Origin: Acidovorax sp.
GTDB lineage: Bacteria > Pseudomonadota > Gammaproteobacteria > Burkholderiales > Burkholderiaceae_C
Direction: 5' to 3'
DNA length: 60,828 nt
Assembly: GCF_022763525.1 (NCBI RefSeq)
Contig: NZ_JALEGG010000242.1
Location: forward strand, 1-60,828
Both the position numbers and the translations under genes were made by a program. Of the stretch, positions 1 through 8,754 are shown piece after piece. The notes below the pieces were generated by a model, which searched no databases, was not told the origin of the DNA, and saw only the letters and a list, made by a program, of their open reading frames with translations. Each line of letters begins with the position of its first letter. Within the stretch, counting starts at the first letter, position 1.

Positions 1-1
1 C

Positions 2-439
2 CCCATCCAGCCCCTGCCCGAAGCGATGTGGCCGCTGGTGCACACGCTGGTGGTGAACGAGGTGGAAGCCGCCGCGCTGGCGGGCCAGAACGTGACCACG
101 CCCGCCCATGCCGCGCAGGCCGCACAAGCCCTGCGCGCGAAGGGCCCCGCCCAGGTGGTGGTGACGTTGGGCGCTGCGGGCGCCGTGGCCGCCGATGCCG
201 CAGGCAGCCGCTACCACCCCGGCCTGGTCGTGAAAGCCGTGGACACCACAGCCGCTGGCGACACCTTCCTGGGTGCACTGGCCGTGGCCCTGGCACGCGG
301 TGAGCCGCTGGATGCCGCCGTGCGCGAAGGCATCCGCGCATCGGCGCTGTGCGTCACCCAGCCGGGCGCCCAGCCCTCCATCCCCACCCGCGCCGCCGTG
401 GCGCAAAGCCCCCAACCGCCCGCCTGGAGCCCCCTGTGA
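2..439 (+). CDS. rbsK: Ribokinase, C-terminal part (5' end outside window)
   Basis: The open frame enters from the left edge, so the N-terminal half is missing. PfkB-family sugar kinases phosphorylate their sugar with ATP; ribokinase makes ribose-5-phosphate in the cytoplasm. The visible part shows the NEVEA segment, a VVTLGAAGA strand and the TTAAGDTF anion-hole and catalytic-base motif, in which the aspartate deprotonates the sugar hydroxyl. The stop overlaps the GTG start of the next gene (GTGA), and that gene is ribose pyranase, which supports a ribose kinase over other PfkB members. The transporter and regulator genes of a ribose operon would lie upstream, outside the window. Confidence 0.9.
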   Translation, partial: PIQPLPEAMWPLVHTLVVNEVEAAALAGQNVTTPAHAAQAAQALRAKGPAQVVVTLGAAGAVAADAAGSRYHPGLVVKAVDTTAAGDTFLGALAVALARGEPLDAAVREGIRASALCVTQPGAQPSIPTRAAVAQSPQPPAWSPL

Positions 440-825
440 AACGCACCGCCCTGCTGCACGCCGAACTCTCCCACGCCATCGCCACCCTGGGCCACGGCGA
501 CATGCTGGTGATTGGCGACGTGGGCCTGCCCATCCCCAACGGCCCGCGCCGCATCGACCTGGCGCTCACGCCCGGCATCCCGGCCGTGGCCGATGTGCTG
601 CGGGCGGTGCTGGAAGAAATGCAGGTCGAGAAAGCCGTGATCGCCACCGAAGCCGTGGAGCGCAACGGCGGCCAGTTGCCCGCTTGGTGCGGGCTGCCAA
701 TGCAGCCCAGTGCCGTGCCGCACGAGGACTTCAAGCGCCTGACTCAGCAAGCCCGCGTGATGGTGCGCACAGGCGAGTGCACGCCGTATGCCAACGTGAT
801 CCTGGTGGCGGGCGTCACGTTCTGA
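436..825 (+). CDS. rbsD: D-ribose pyranase
   Basis: This 129-residue protein interconverts the pyranose and furanose forms of ribose so that ribokinase gets its substrate. The GTG start at 436 overlaps the rbsK stop and gives VKRTALLHAELSHAIATLGH, the usual RbsD beginning. An in-frame ATG further upstream lies inside rbsK and was not used. The GDVGLPIP segment with its Asp and the C-terminal TGECTPYANVIL stretch are family hallmarks, and His20 is the expected catalytic histidine. It is translationally coupled to rbsK. About 108 bp without a gene follow. Confidence 0.93.
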   Translation: MKRTALLHAELSHAIATLGHGDMLVIGDVGLPIPNGPRRIDLALTPGIPAVADVLRAVLEEMQVEKAVIATEAVERNGGQLPAWCGLPMQPSAVPHEDFKRLTQQARVMVRTGECTPYANVILVAGVTF

Positions 826-933
826 CGTTTTGATACAGGCCGGGCCCACGGCAGCCACGGCCTTGCGGGTTTTGGAGAACGCGTTGCGGTGCGCTCCTGC
901 GGTACGCTGGGCTGTTAGCGCTTTGACCGCCTC

Positions 934-1866
934 ATGCCCAGCTCTTCCCCGCACGACTTGCTCCCCCCCGAAATCACCGTCCTGGAACGCGGCTGGCTGT
1001 CCGCCAACAACATCCTGTTCCTCGGCCAGCGCGACACGGCCATCGTGGACACCGGCTACTGCAGCCACGCCGGGCAGACCGTGGAACTGGTGCGTAGCGC
1101 ACTGCGAGGCCGTCCGCTGGACCGCGTCCTCAACACCCACCTGCACAGCGACCATTGCGGGGGCAACGCCGCGCTGCAAAAGACTTGGCCGGGCGTGCTC
1201 ACTGCCATCCCACCGGGGCAGGCAGACCACGTGCGCCAGTGGGATCCGTATGCACTGAGCTACACCCCCACCGGCCAGGAGTGCCCGCGCTTTCGTGCCG
1301 ACACGCTGCTCATGCCCGGCTCCTGCGTGCTGCTGGGCGACAAGCCCTGGCAGGTGCACGCCGCGCCAGGGCACGACCCGCATTCGGTGGTGCTGTTCGA
1401 GCCCCAGGGCCGGGTGCTGATCTCGGCCGACGCGCTGTGGGAGAACGGCTTTGGCGTGGTGTTTCCCGAGCTGGAAGGCGAGGACGCCTTCGCCGCCGTC
1501 GCGGCCACGCTGGACCTGATCGAGCGGCTCGCGCCCCACGTGGTGATCCCCGGCCACGGCCCGGTCTTTGCCGATGCTCCCCGAGCCCTGGAGGGAGCCC
1601 GCCGCAGGCTGGATGGCTTCGTGCGCAACCCGCCAAAGCACGCGCTGTATGCCGCCAAAGTCTTGCTCAAGTACAAGTTGCTGGAATGGCAGCAGATCCG
1701 CATGTCCGACCTCACGGCCTGGGCGCAGGCCACCCCGTACTTCGGCATGCTGCACGAGCGGCATTTCGGGAATCAGGAAGAAGGGGAATGGTTGCAAAGC
1801 CTGGCGGATGACCTCGTGCGTTCCGGCGCAGCCGTACGCGAAGGCGACGTGCTTCACAACACATAG
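934..1866 (+). CDS. MBL-fold metallo-hydrolase
   Basis: This 310-residue protein is a metallo-beta-lactamase-fold hydrolase. The metal-binding HxHxDH motif is THLHSDH at residues 68-74. Later ligands appear as GHDPHS, a SADALW segment carrying the bridging Asp, and IPGHGP near residue 210. A C-terminal helical part of about 90 residues resembles the C-terminal domain of MBL proteins described as glyoxalase-II-like or LACTB2-like. No signal peptide is seen, so it is probably cytoplasmic. The substrate cannot be read from the sequence. It stands alone between the ribose genes and the convergent DUF4124 gene. Confidence 0.85.
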   Translation: MPSSSPHDLLPPEITVLERGWLSANNILFLGQRDTAIVDTGYCSHAGQTVELVRSALRGRPLDRVLNTHLHSDHCGGNAALQKTWPGVLTAIPPGQADHVRQWDPYALSYTPTGQECPRFRADTLLMPGSCVLLGDKPWQVHAAPGHDPHSVVLFEPQGRVLISADALWENGFGVVFPELEGEDAFAAVAATLDLIERLAPHVVIPGHGPVFADAPRALEGARRRLDGFVRNPPKHALYAAKVLLKYKLLEWQQIRMSDLTAWAQATPYFGMLHERHFGNQEEGEWLQSLADDLVRSGAAVREGDVLHNT

Positions 1867-1961
1867 GCTTCAGGACATTCGGCCCCGGGAACGCCCGGCG
1901 CACAGGCAAACCCCAGACCCGTGCCATCGCGGAACGGGCTCCGCCAGGCCGTGACGGCGTT

Positions 1962-1999
1962 GGAGGGAGGGAAGGCGCGAAGCGCCTCAGGGAGGAACC
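1962..1999. repeat. Short GGCGC-GAA-GCGCC hairpin flanked by purine-rich arms
   Basis: A 5-bp GGCGC/GCGCC stem closes on GAA, inside the context GGGAAGGCGCGAAGCGCCTC. It sits between the convergent MBL and DUF4124 genes and could help end transcription from both sides, although there is no T-run. A close relative (GGGAAGGCGCGCAGCGCCTC) lies at 41801-41834, so this looks like a small repeat family. Confidence 0.45.
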
Positions 2000-2003
2000 T
2001 CTT

Positions 2004-2579
2004 TCAGTGCTTGTGCTGCTTGTCGCAACCCATCACATGGTTGTTGCTGCTCGACATGCACTGGTAGAACGATTTCTTGCCGCCCGATGCGCCCTGGCAG
2101 TCCGACACGCTGTACTTGCCTTTGGCTTCGCGGATCTTGGGCGCCGCCTTGTCGAAGTCCGCCTGGACCATGTAGCCGTCGCGCACGTTCTTCTGGCCCA
2201 CCTCCAGCATCTGATCTGCCTGATAGTGGATGTTGTCCACGGCAGCGGCGCAGTTCAGCGGCACCTGCTTGCTGTCCACCGTTTCCAGAGCCTTCTTCAT
2301 GCCCTGCCCAAACTCTTCCACGTCTTTGGGGATCTTCTTGGTGCCGTCGGCGTTGTACTGCTGGGTGGACTTGCTGGCGCCGGAGGTGCTGCGCGTGCTG
2401 CCGTTGTTGCTCTGGAGCTTGAGCGGCTCGGCGTCAGCCTTGGAGGGCGGAGGCTGCGAGCCATAGTGGGTCTTGCCATCCGCGTCCACCCATTTGTAGA
2501 CCGGTTGCGCCTGCGCGTCCCAGCCCAGGATGCACACCAGGCCGGCGATCGCCAGCCACGACAGCGTCTTGCTCATCAT
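2004..2579 (-). CDS. Secreted DUF4124-domain protein
   Basis: This 191-residue protein has an N-terminal signal peptide (MSKTLSWLAIAGLVCILGWDAQA) followed by the DUF4124 signature QPVYKWVDADGKTHYGSQPP, common in beta- and gamma-proteobacterial envelope proteins of unknown role. The C-terminal half has four cysteines, which could form disulfides in the periplasm, and a His/Lys-rich tail. The first two codons are both ATG, so the start could be either. It is a single gene read toward the MBL gene. No function can be given. Confidence 0.8.
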   Translation of the reverse strand: MMSKTLSWLAIAGLVCILGWDAQAQPVYKWVDADGKTHYGSQPPPSKADAEPLKLQSNNGSTRSTSGASKSTQQYNADGTKKIPKDVEEFGQGMKKALETVDSKQVPLNCAAAVDNIHYQADQMLEVGQKNVRDGYMVQADFDKAAPKIREAKGKYSVSDCQGASGGKKSFYQCMSSSNNHVMGCDKQHKH

Positions 2580-2600
2580 CTCTATCCCTCTCCATAATGG

Positions 2601-2656
2601 TCAAAATGCAAGCTACCGCTTGATGAGCAAGCGGTAGCAGCTATTATTTTTATAGT
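2601..2656. repeat. Interspersed palindromic element, copy 1 (intergenic)
   Basis: A perfect 10-bp stem, GCTACCGCTT (2612-2621) and AAGCGGTAGC (2629-2638), encloses a 7-nt loop, flanked by TCAAAATGC on one side and CAGCTATTATTTTTATAG on the other. It has the same architecture as the elements near 35.0, 36.4, 43.3, 51.1 and 56.8 kb. It lies between the end of the transglycosylase gene and the start of the DUF4124 gene, both on the minus strand, and could act as a weak terminator there. Confidence 0.75.
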
Positions 2657-2680
2657 GAATGAGCCCCGGGGCAGTGCGGC

Positions 2681-4666
2681 TCAAGGCAGATCTTTGTTCA
2701 CCTCCGGCGCCGCCGCATCGCGCGGGCCGATGGTACCCAGCCGGCTCTTGAGCGACTGCGGCAGGCCGGTGAGCATGGCCGCGTAGTTGGTGGTGTTGGC
2801 CAGCACCTTCTTCACGTAGTCGCGCGTCTCGGCGAAGGGCACGTTCTCGGCCCAGATGGCCGCGTCGAGCACCGGACCGTTGCGCCAGCTGCGCGGACGG
2901 CCGGGGCCTGCGTTGTAGGCGGCGGCCGCCATGGGCATGGAGCCCGCGAAATCATCCAGCGCGAGCTTGAGGTACGCCGTGCCGATGGTGATGTTGGTGT
3001 CGCGGTCGTTGAGCTGGTCGGGCGTGAAGTTGGACAGGCCAATCTTCTTGGCCGTCCAGCGCGCAGTGGCGGGCATGACCTGCATGAGGCCTGACGCGCC
3101 CACGTGGGAGCGCGCGTCCATGATGAAGCGGCTTTCCTGCCGGATCAGGCCATACACGTAGGCCGGGTCCAGGCCGATGCCGTTGGCACGCTCCAACACC
3201 GTGTTGCGAAACGGCGTGGGGAAGCGCTGCGCGACATCCACCACGCTCTTGGTGCGTTCGCTGGTGTTGATGCAGCGGTCCCACACCTCGCGCTGGCAGG
3301 CAAAGTCGGCGGCGGCCAGCAGTTCGCGGTCGCCCATGCCGCCGCTCTGATGCAGGTTGGTGGTGTAGTTCCATTCGCGCACGCCTTCGCTGCGCAGACC
3401 GAGCAGGATGGCGTAGAGCGCCCGGTTGAGGCCCGGGTTGGCGCGGGCAGCCGCCTTTTCTTCCGCCGTGAGCGGCGCGGGCGCGGGGGGCACGGTGATG
3501 CGCTGGCCTAGCTCTTCGAGCGCGAGCTGCTCGTAGAAACCGCGCGTGCTGGCGATGCCTTCGAGCAGCTGGCGTGCCTCGGCGCGTTCGGCATCGGTCA
3601 CGCGGCCTGCCAGCAGCGAGCGCGCCTTCCAGTACACCCAGGTGCTTTCCTGGCGCGCTTCGGGGCTCATGGCGTCCACCGCCTTGCCCACGGTCTTCCA
3701 TTGGCCGGCGCGCAGTGCGGCCCGAACCTTCCAGCCCAGCAGGTCGTCATTGAGGTCGCTGTCCTTGGTGACGTTGGCAAAGTAGCTGTGGGCGTTGCTC
3801 GCCAGCTTCTGTGCGGCAGTCTTGCCAATCACGGCCCAGGCCCAGTTGCGCTCTTCGGCCGAGAGGTGCACGCCCCATTTGTTCTCAAGCTGGTTGGCCG
3901 CGCCGTCTGGGTCACCGGTGGCCAGCTTCAGGAGGGCTAGCAGCACCAGTTCCTGCCGGGCCTTGCCAGCCGCCGTGGCGCGCTAAACAAGGTACTGGCT
4001 GGGCGCGTCCAGCACGTCCTTGAGCAGGGGCAGCGACTCGGGCGACACGATCTCGACGGCATTGCGCACCACGCGGGGGCGGTTGGCCTCCACGCCCAGC
4101 CGGGCCTTTCGCCAGATATCCAGGGCCGAGAGCTTTTTGTAGCCGTACAACTCGCGCGCGGCATGGGTGCAGCCATCGTCGGCGTCGCGGATCGCATACC
4201 AGTTGCCGCGCACATCTTCGGCGACGGTGGGGGTAGCCGTGCCCTTGATCTGGTCGATCAGCAGCGCATAGCAGCGGACCTCGCGATCGTCCGACATGCG
4301 GTAGTGGGGGTGCTGTTCGGAAAATTGGGACCAGTCGCGCCGCTGGCCCAGCAGCAGCAGCCAGTCGTTGCGCAGGCGATCTTCCTGGTAGCTGCCGGCG
4401 TAACGCTGCAGGAAAGCCTGGATTTCCGCCGGCTGGGCCTCGCCCAGGCGGGCCCGCAGCTCCCAGTAGGCGGCCCAGGGCTCCAGCGCGTGGCCGCGTG
4501 CGGCGGGCAGCAGCTGCGCGAGCTTGTTGCGATCGCCCTTGCGGAACGCTTGGCTCATCTCCAGCAAGGTATCGTCACCCCGGTTTTGCGCCAGGGCCAG
4601 CGGTGCCTGGCCTGCCAAAACGGCAGCGGCCACAAGGGGTGTCAGAATCGCTCTGAGAAATTGCAT
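2681..4666 (-). pseudogene. slt: Soluble lytic murein transglycosylase, interrupted by in-frame amber codon
   Basis: The full frame from ATG 4666 would give about 661 residues, the usual size of periplasmic Slt enzymes, which cleave peptidoglycan to anhydromuropeptides. The N-terminal part has a signal peptide (MQFLRAILTPLVAAAVLAGQ) and the helical U-domain. The C-terminal part has the catalytic SLT domain with the Glu in GLIRQESRF, then GASGLMQVMPATA and AAAYNAGPGR. A TAG at 3983-3985 (minus strand) splits the gene after DAPSQYLV. Both halves are in the same frame and continue sensibly as RATAAGKARQEL, so one C-to-T change (CAG to TAG) explains it. The downstream piece has an internal ATG at 3946 but no signal peptide. 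It could be a true null allele, a suppressed stop or a base error. Confidence 0.85.
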
Positions 4667-4680
4667 GGGGGAATTATCTG

Positions 4681-5253
4681 ATGGACAAAGCAGCTCTGCG
4701 GCGCGCATTGATTGAAGAACGCCTCAACCTGCCCGACCGCCTACAGCGGGCAGACCTGTTACAGCAGGTCATGCGCATCTGGCTCGTGAACCGGCCCGAT
4801 ACCGTCATCGGCGCCTATTGGCCCATCAAGGGCGAGTTCGACCCCCTGCCCGCCCTGCACCGGTGGAAGGAGGACGGCGAATTGCTCGATGAACCCCTGC
4901 GCCGGCGCATTGGCCTGCCCGTGGTGAACAAGCAGCACAAGACCCTCACCTTCCATGCGTGGTACCCCGGCTGCCCCATGGAAGAAGACGCGTACGGCAT
5001 TCCCAAGCCCAAGGACACCGAAGTCATCTTGCCCACCCTGCTGTTCGTTCCCTGCGTGGGCTACGCCGCTGGCGGCTACCGGCTGGGGTACGGGGGCGGG
5101 TTCTACGACCGCACGCTGGCCACGCTGCAGCCCAAGCCGTTCACCGTGGGCCTGGGGTTCACCAACGGCTACCTCGACGAGTTCGAGCCCGACACCTTTG
5201 ATATGCCGCTGGATGCCATCCTGAACGACAACGGGGTGGTCTGGCCGGTGTAG
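4681..5253 (+). CDS. fau: 5-formyltetrahydrofolate cyclo-ligase
   Basis: This 190-residue cytoplasmic enzyme converts 5-formyl-THF to 5,10-methenyl-THF with ATP, recycling an inhibitory folate. Family features are the N-terminal DKAALRRALIEERLNL helix, AYWPIKGEFDP, and the nucleotide-binding GYRLGYGGGFYDRTL near residues 136-150. The length is typical. It starts only 14 bp from the divergent slt start, so the two promoters must overlap the neighbouring genes. Its stop codon is already part of the left arm of a long inverted repeat (5252-5278). Confidence 0.93.
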   Translation: MDKAALRRALIEERLNLPDRLQRADLLQQVMRIWLVNRPDTVIGAYWPIKGEFDPLPALHRWKEDGELLDEPLRRRIGLPVVNKQHKTLTFHAWYPGCPMEEDAYGIPKPKDTEVILPTLLFVPCVGYAAGGYRLGYGGGFYDRTLATLQPKPFTVGLGFTNGYLDEFEPDTFDMPLDAILNDNGVVWPV

Positions 5254-5515
5254 GGCCTGCTCACCCTGTTTTTGCCAGTGCGAAGGCTGCTCCCGCCACG
5301 CCAATCCAGGCGCGTGACGACGCCGGGACCGGGGAATCGGCCAGGAGCGCAACGACGAGTGGCGTGACGGGAGCAGCCTTCCCTTCGGGTTGCGATGCCC
5401 AAGGGCCCGCGGCGTTGCCAAGCCTCGCTGGGGCCGCACCCCAGCTTCGTTTGGCGCCTAGCGCCTGGCCTCGGGCATTGCAACGCATCTGGCAAAAACA
5501 GGGCGAACAGGCCCT
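5252..5515. repeat. Nested long inverted repeats filling a gene-free stretch
   Basis: The 363-bp gap 5254-5616 has no convincing gene. It holds an outer inverted repeat of 27 bp (5252-5278 with 5489-5515, 25/27 matching, core CCTGTTTTTGCCAG). Inside is a second pair of 21 bp (5282-5302 with 5361-5381, 20/21, core GAAGGCTGCTCCCG). A third, shorter pair is GTTGC(G/A)ATGCCC near 5389-5400 with 5473-5484. The rest, 5516-5616, is GC-rich and runs into the end of the minus-strand diguanylate cyclase. It may be a mobile palindromic element or a large transcript-end structure between two convergent genes. Confidence 0.65.
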
Positions 5516-5616
5516 AGCCCCCCGAAGCGGCCGCGCCGCTTCCCCCGGAGGCGCGACGCCGCCAGCGCGGCGGTGGCCGGCCTGGGGGGCGCCGGTTTCA
5601 GCGGCCGCTGGCAGTG

Positions 5617-7443
5617 TCAGCCTTGCAGCTCTGAAGCAAATGCAAAGCACTCCGCGCCGGCTGCGCGGCGCTTGCAGGCATACATGGCGCGATCGGCGGC
5701 GCGCAGCAGGTCGGCCAGGGTCGCACCATCGCCAGGGTGGCAGGCGATGCCCAGGCTCATGCCGACGGTGAGCGAGCGGCCTTCGAACACCACGGATTCG
5801 GCCGCACCGGCGGCCATGCGGCGTGCCATGCCCGCAATCACCTCGCGCGGGGGGGATCCGGCGACCAGCACGGCAAACTCGTCACCGCCCAGGCGCGCCA
5901 CCAGGTCTTCGGCCCGGGTATGGGCCCGCAGGCGGCGCACCATGGCGGCCAGCACGGCATCGCCGGCTGCGTGCCCATGGGTGTCGTTCACCCCTTTGAA
6001 GCCATCCAGGTCCAGCAGCAGCAAGGCAAACGGCTGCCCGTCGCGGATGGCAGCCTCGGCCCGCTGCGTGAGGCCGGCACGGTTCGCAGCGCCGGTGAGC
6101 GCGTCCGTGCCCAGCGCCTCCACCAGTTCCTGCGTGCGCACGGTCAGCGCCTCTTCCGAGTTGCGCAGCAGCCGCACGCGCGAGGCCATGGCCGCGGCAA
6201 ACACCACGGATTCGGCCACCAGCACGGTCTGGGTGAGATCCATCTGGCCCGGCGTCCAGACCACCCAGCCCCAGCTGGCCACGATGATGGCGCAGATGCC
6301 CACCAGCAGCAGCGCCACGCCTGCGCAATACAGCACAGCCGGCCAGTAGCGCCGGCGCATGGCCATGACCGCCCCGGCCGCCAGCACCACAGTGGCCAGC
6401 ACCACCGACGCCTGCACCATGCGGAACAGCCACAGCGGATTGGCGCCCACCAAACCGTACACCGTGGCAACAGCCAGGGCCGCCACCATGGCCAGGACGA
6501 CCTTGTCCAGCCGCGGCGCAAAGTACGAAAGACGCAGAAGGCTGCGGCCGAACATCAGCTTGGAGATAGCCCACAGCGGCGGAGCCACGGCATAGAAGAA
6601 TCCCGCCGCCGCGGGCCAGTACGCAAAGGGGTAGCGCAGCGTATGGCCGTTGAACCCCGCCAGCGCCAGCAACGCCCCCAGGCACGACACCAGGTACCAG
6701 ACGTAGATGCTCTCGCGAAACACCAGCAGCATCACCGTGCTGAACACCACCAGCCCCATCAGCAGGCCATAGCACACGCCGTCAAACATGCGCTTGTCCT
6801 GCGTGGACTGCAAGTATTCCGGCAAGTCCCAGACCCGGGCGGCATAAAACCGCGCGAAGGTGGACTCCACCCGGAAATACACCGTGTACACGCCCGCGTC
6901 GGGCAGTCGAAAGCGCCAGGCCATCTGCTCGGAGCCCGCGGGCCGCGTGGCCCAGGGGTGGCGCATGCCGGTTACCACCGGTTCCGCCAGCGGCTGGCCC
7001 TTTGCATCGTAGGGCCCATAAAAGCGCAGCTCGTGCGTGGACACCGTGGGCACCAGCAACAGCCACTCGCGCCGGGCATCGGCCGGGTCCGCCAGCTGCA
7101 GCTTCAGCCGGAACCACAGCACACGGTCGGACTCGGCGCCCTTGAGGGGGTTGTCGGGGTACGCAAAGCGCGCTTCGTTCTCCGGCTGGCGCACGGCGCC
7201 GATGTCCAGGTGGCGGGTGGTGTCTTCAAACATGCCCATGTAGGGCACTACCAGCATGCCGCCCGCCTGCGCAGCCACCGGTGCCGGCACATCGCCCCCG
7301 GCCACCGGGGCGCCAGGCACCGCCGCCGCGGCTACCTGCGCGGCGCAGAGTACGGCGGCGGCCCACCAGGCCACTGCACATTGGCGCAACCACCGGGACT
7401 CCAGGGTGCGCAAGAACGAGCAGAGAGGAAAAAACAGCGTCAT
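5617..7443 (-). CDS. Membrane diguanylate cyclase with 7TMR-DISM sensor
   Basis: This 608-residue protein has a signal segment, then a periplasmic beta-rich region (about residues 60-215) like the 7TMR-DISM extracellular domain. About seven hydrophobic helices follow (roughly 220-410), with a cytoplasmic GGDEF domain at the end. The active-site loop RLGGDEFAVL is intact, so it should make c-di-GMP from GTP. An RxxD inhibitory site (RAED) sits five residues before it, suggesting product feedback. The ligand of the periplasmic domain is unknown. It is convergent with the folate cyclo-ligase and divergent from the glutathione transferase gene. Confidence 0.9.
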   Translation of the reverse strand: MTLFFPLCSFLRTLESRWLRQCAVAWWAAAVLCAAQVAAAAVPGAPVAGGDVPAPVAAQAGGMLVVPYMGMFEDTTRHLDIGAVRQPENEARFAYPDNPLKGAESDRVLWFRLKLQLADPADARREWLLLVPTVSTHELRFYGPYDAKGQPLAEPVVTGMRHPWATRPAGSEQMAWRFRLPDAGVYTVYFRVESTFARFYAARVWDLPEYLQSTQDKRMFDGVCYGLLMGLVVFSTVMLLVFRESIYVWYLVSCLGALLALAGFNGHTLRYPFAYWPAAAGFFYAVAPPLWAISKLMFGRSLLRLSYFAPRLDKVVLAMVAALAVATVYGLVGANPLWLFRMVQASVVLATVVLAAGAVMAMRRRYWPAVLYCAGVALLLVGICAIIVASWGWVVWTPGQMDLTQTVLVAESVVFAAAMASRVRLLRNSEEALTVRTQELVEALGTDALTGAANRAGLTQRAEAAIRDGQPFALLLLDLDGFKGVNDTHGHAAGDAVLAAMVRRLRAHTRAEDLVARLGGDEFAVLVAGSPPREVIAGMARRMAAGAAESVVFEGRSLTVGMSLGIACHPGDGATLADLLRAADRAMYACKRRAAGAECFAFASELQG

Positions 7444-7666
7444 CGGGCGCGGGCACGTACGGCCGAGGGCGGCGGGAAAAGTCGCCCGGCGAAAGCGGCC
7501 GATTGTGCCCCACCAGCCCCGCGCCCTCGGCCCATCGGCACGCTGTCGCCGCCCTTTGATGCGCTGCCCGCATCAAAAGGCGCTGCATCCAGCATTGGCG
7601 AAGTCCGGGGCGGGCGGTAGCATGCGGCGTTTCGTCCCAGACGGGCTGTTAGAACCCCCTTCAACC

Positions 7667-8356
7667 ATGCTCAAGCTCTACATCGGCAACAAAAATTATT
7701 CGTCCTGGTCCATGCGCCCCTGGGTACTGCTGCGCCAGGCCGGCATCGCCTTCGAGGAAGTGCGCGTGCGTTTCGACAGCTTCGAAGCCAACTCCGAGTT
7801 CAAGCGCGCCATCGGTGCCGTCAACCCCACGGGCAAGGTGCCCGTGCTGGTCCATGGCGACCTGGTGGTGTGGGACACGCTGGCGATCGCCGAGTACGTG
7901 GCCGAAACCCACCCCGACAAGAAACTCTGGCCCACGGACCCCAAGGCCCGCGCAGGAGCCCGGAGCATCTGCGCCGAGATGCACAGCGGCTTTACCGCCC
8001 TGCGCAGCAACTGCCCCATGAACATCGAAGCCCACCTGCCCGACACGGGCGCGCTGCTCTGGCGCGACAAGGCCGGGGTGCGCGCAGATGTGCAGCGCCT
8101 GGTGGACATGTGGACTGCCCTCCTGGACGAGCACGGCGGCCCGCTGCTGTTTGGCGAATTCACCGTGGCCGACGCCTACTTCGCGCCCGTCTGCATGCGC
8201 CTGCACACCTATGGCCTGCCGGTGCCCACGCACATCGCCGCCTATGTCGACCGCGTGCGCGCCCTGCCCGGCGTGAAGGCCTGGATTGACGAAGCCCTGG
8301 CCGAGAAGGACTTCCTGGCGTTCGAAGAGCCCTACCGCCTGCGCCCCCAGAACTGA
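7667..8356 (+). CDS. Glutathione S-transferase family protein
   Basis: This 229-residue protein has an N-terminal thioredoxin fold beginning MLKLYIGNKNYSSWSMRPWV. The SSWSMR segment places the catalytic serine typical of zeta- or beta-like bacterial GSTs, and the glutathione-binding NPTGKVPVLV cis-Pro loop follows near residues 49-58. An all-helical C-terminal domain completes the protein. The ATG at 7667 was chosen because homologues begin at MLKLYIG; upstream codons run into the diguanylate cyclase promoter region. It conjugates or reduces unknown electrophiles in the cytoplasm. NIPSNAP follows 27 bp downstream, probably co-transcribed. Confidence 0.9.
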   Translation: MLKLYIGNKNYSSWSMRPWVLLRQAGIAFEEVRVRFDSFEANSEFKRAIGAVNPTGKVPVLVHGDLVVWDTLAIAEYVAETHPDKKLWPTDPKARAGARSICAEMHSGFTALRSNCPMNIEAHLPDTGALLWRDKAGVRADVQRLVDMWTALLDEHGGPLLFGEFTVADAYFAPVCMRLHTYGLPVPTHIAAYVDRVRALPGVKAWIDEALAEKDFLAFEEPYRLRPQN

Positions 8357-8383
8357 ACTCCAAGACCAAGACTGAACCCGGCC

Positions 8384-8692
8384 ATGATCGTCACCATCTA
8401 CCTGCGCTACGTCCTGAACCCCAGCAAGCTCAAGGAGTTCGAACACTACGGAAAACTTTGGATTCCGCTGGTCGAGAAATTCGGCGGCAAGCACCACGGC
8501 TATTTCATGCCCAGCGAAGGCGCCAACAACATTGCACTGGCGCTGTTCACTTTCGAGAGCCTGGCGGCCTACGAGGCGTACCGCGAGCGGTCCATGCAGG
8601 ACGCGGAATGCCAGGCGGCTTTCCGCTACGCCGAGGAAACGGGCTGCATCCTGAGCTACGAGCGCAGCTTTTTCCGGCCGGTGTTTTCCTGA
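8384..8692 (+). CDS. NIPSNAP family protein
   Basis: This 102-residue protein matches the small bacterial NIPSNAP type, a dimeric alpha/beta-barrel fold related to EthD. It begins MIVTIYLRYVLNPSKLKEFE and ends with the YERSFFRPVF segment. Bacterial members have no established biochemical role. It lies 27 bp after the glutathione transferase gene on the same strand and is probably in its operon. A 7-bp GC hairpin follows directly after the stop. Confidence 0.85.
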   Translation: MIVTIYLRYVLNPSKLKEFEHYGKLWIPLVEKFGGKHHGYFMPSEGANNIALALFTFESLAAYEAYRERSMQDAECQAAFRYAEETGCILSYERSFFRPVFS

Positions 8693-8694
8693 AG

Positions 8695-8714
8695 GGGCTG
8701 CGCCGCTGCAGCCC
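8695..8714. terminator. GC hairpin between convergent genes
   Basis: GGGCTGC (8695-8701) pairs with GCAGCCC (8708-8714) around a 6-nt loop, immediately after the NIPSNAP stop and before the end of the convergent minus-strand gene. There is no clear T-run, so calling it a terminator is an inference from position. Confidence 0.4.
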
Positions 8715-8754
8715 ACACCGTTCGGGCTGAGCCTGTCAAAGCCCCACGCGGCGT

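Noticed and set aside
3946-4010. Frameshift in the slt gene
   Set aside because: The two halves turned out to be in the same frame; a nonsense codon alone explains the break.
5737-7620. Open frame of 627 codons on the plus strand
   Set aside because: It is antisense to the diguanylate cyclase gene and is a low-complexity His/Gln/Arg frame without motifs.
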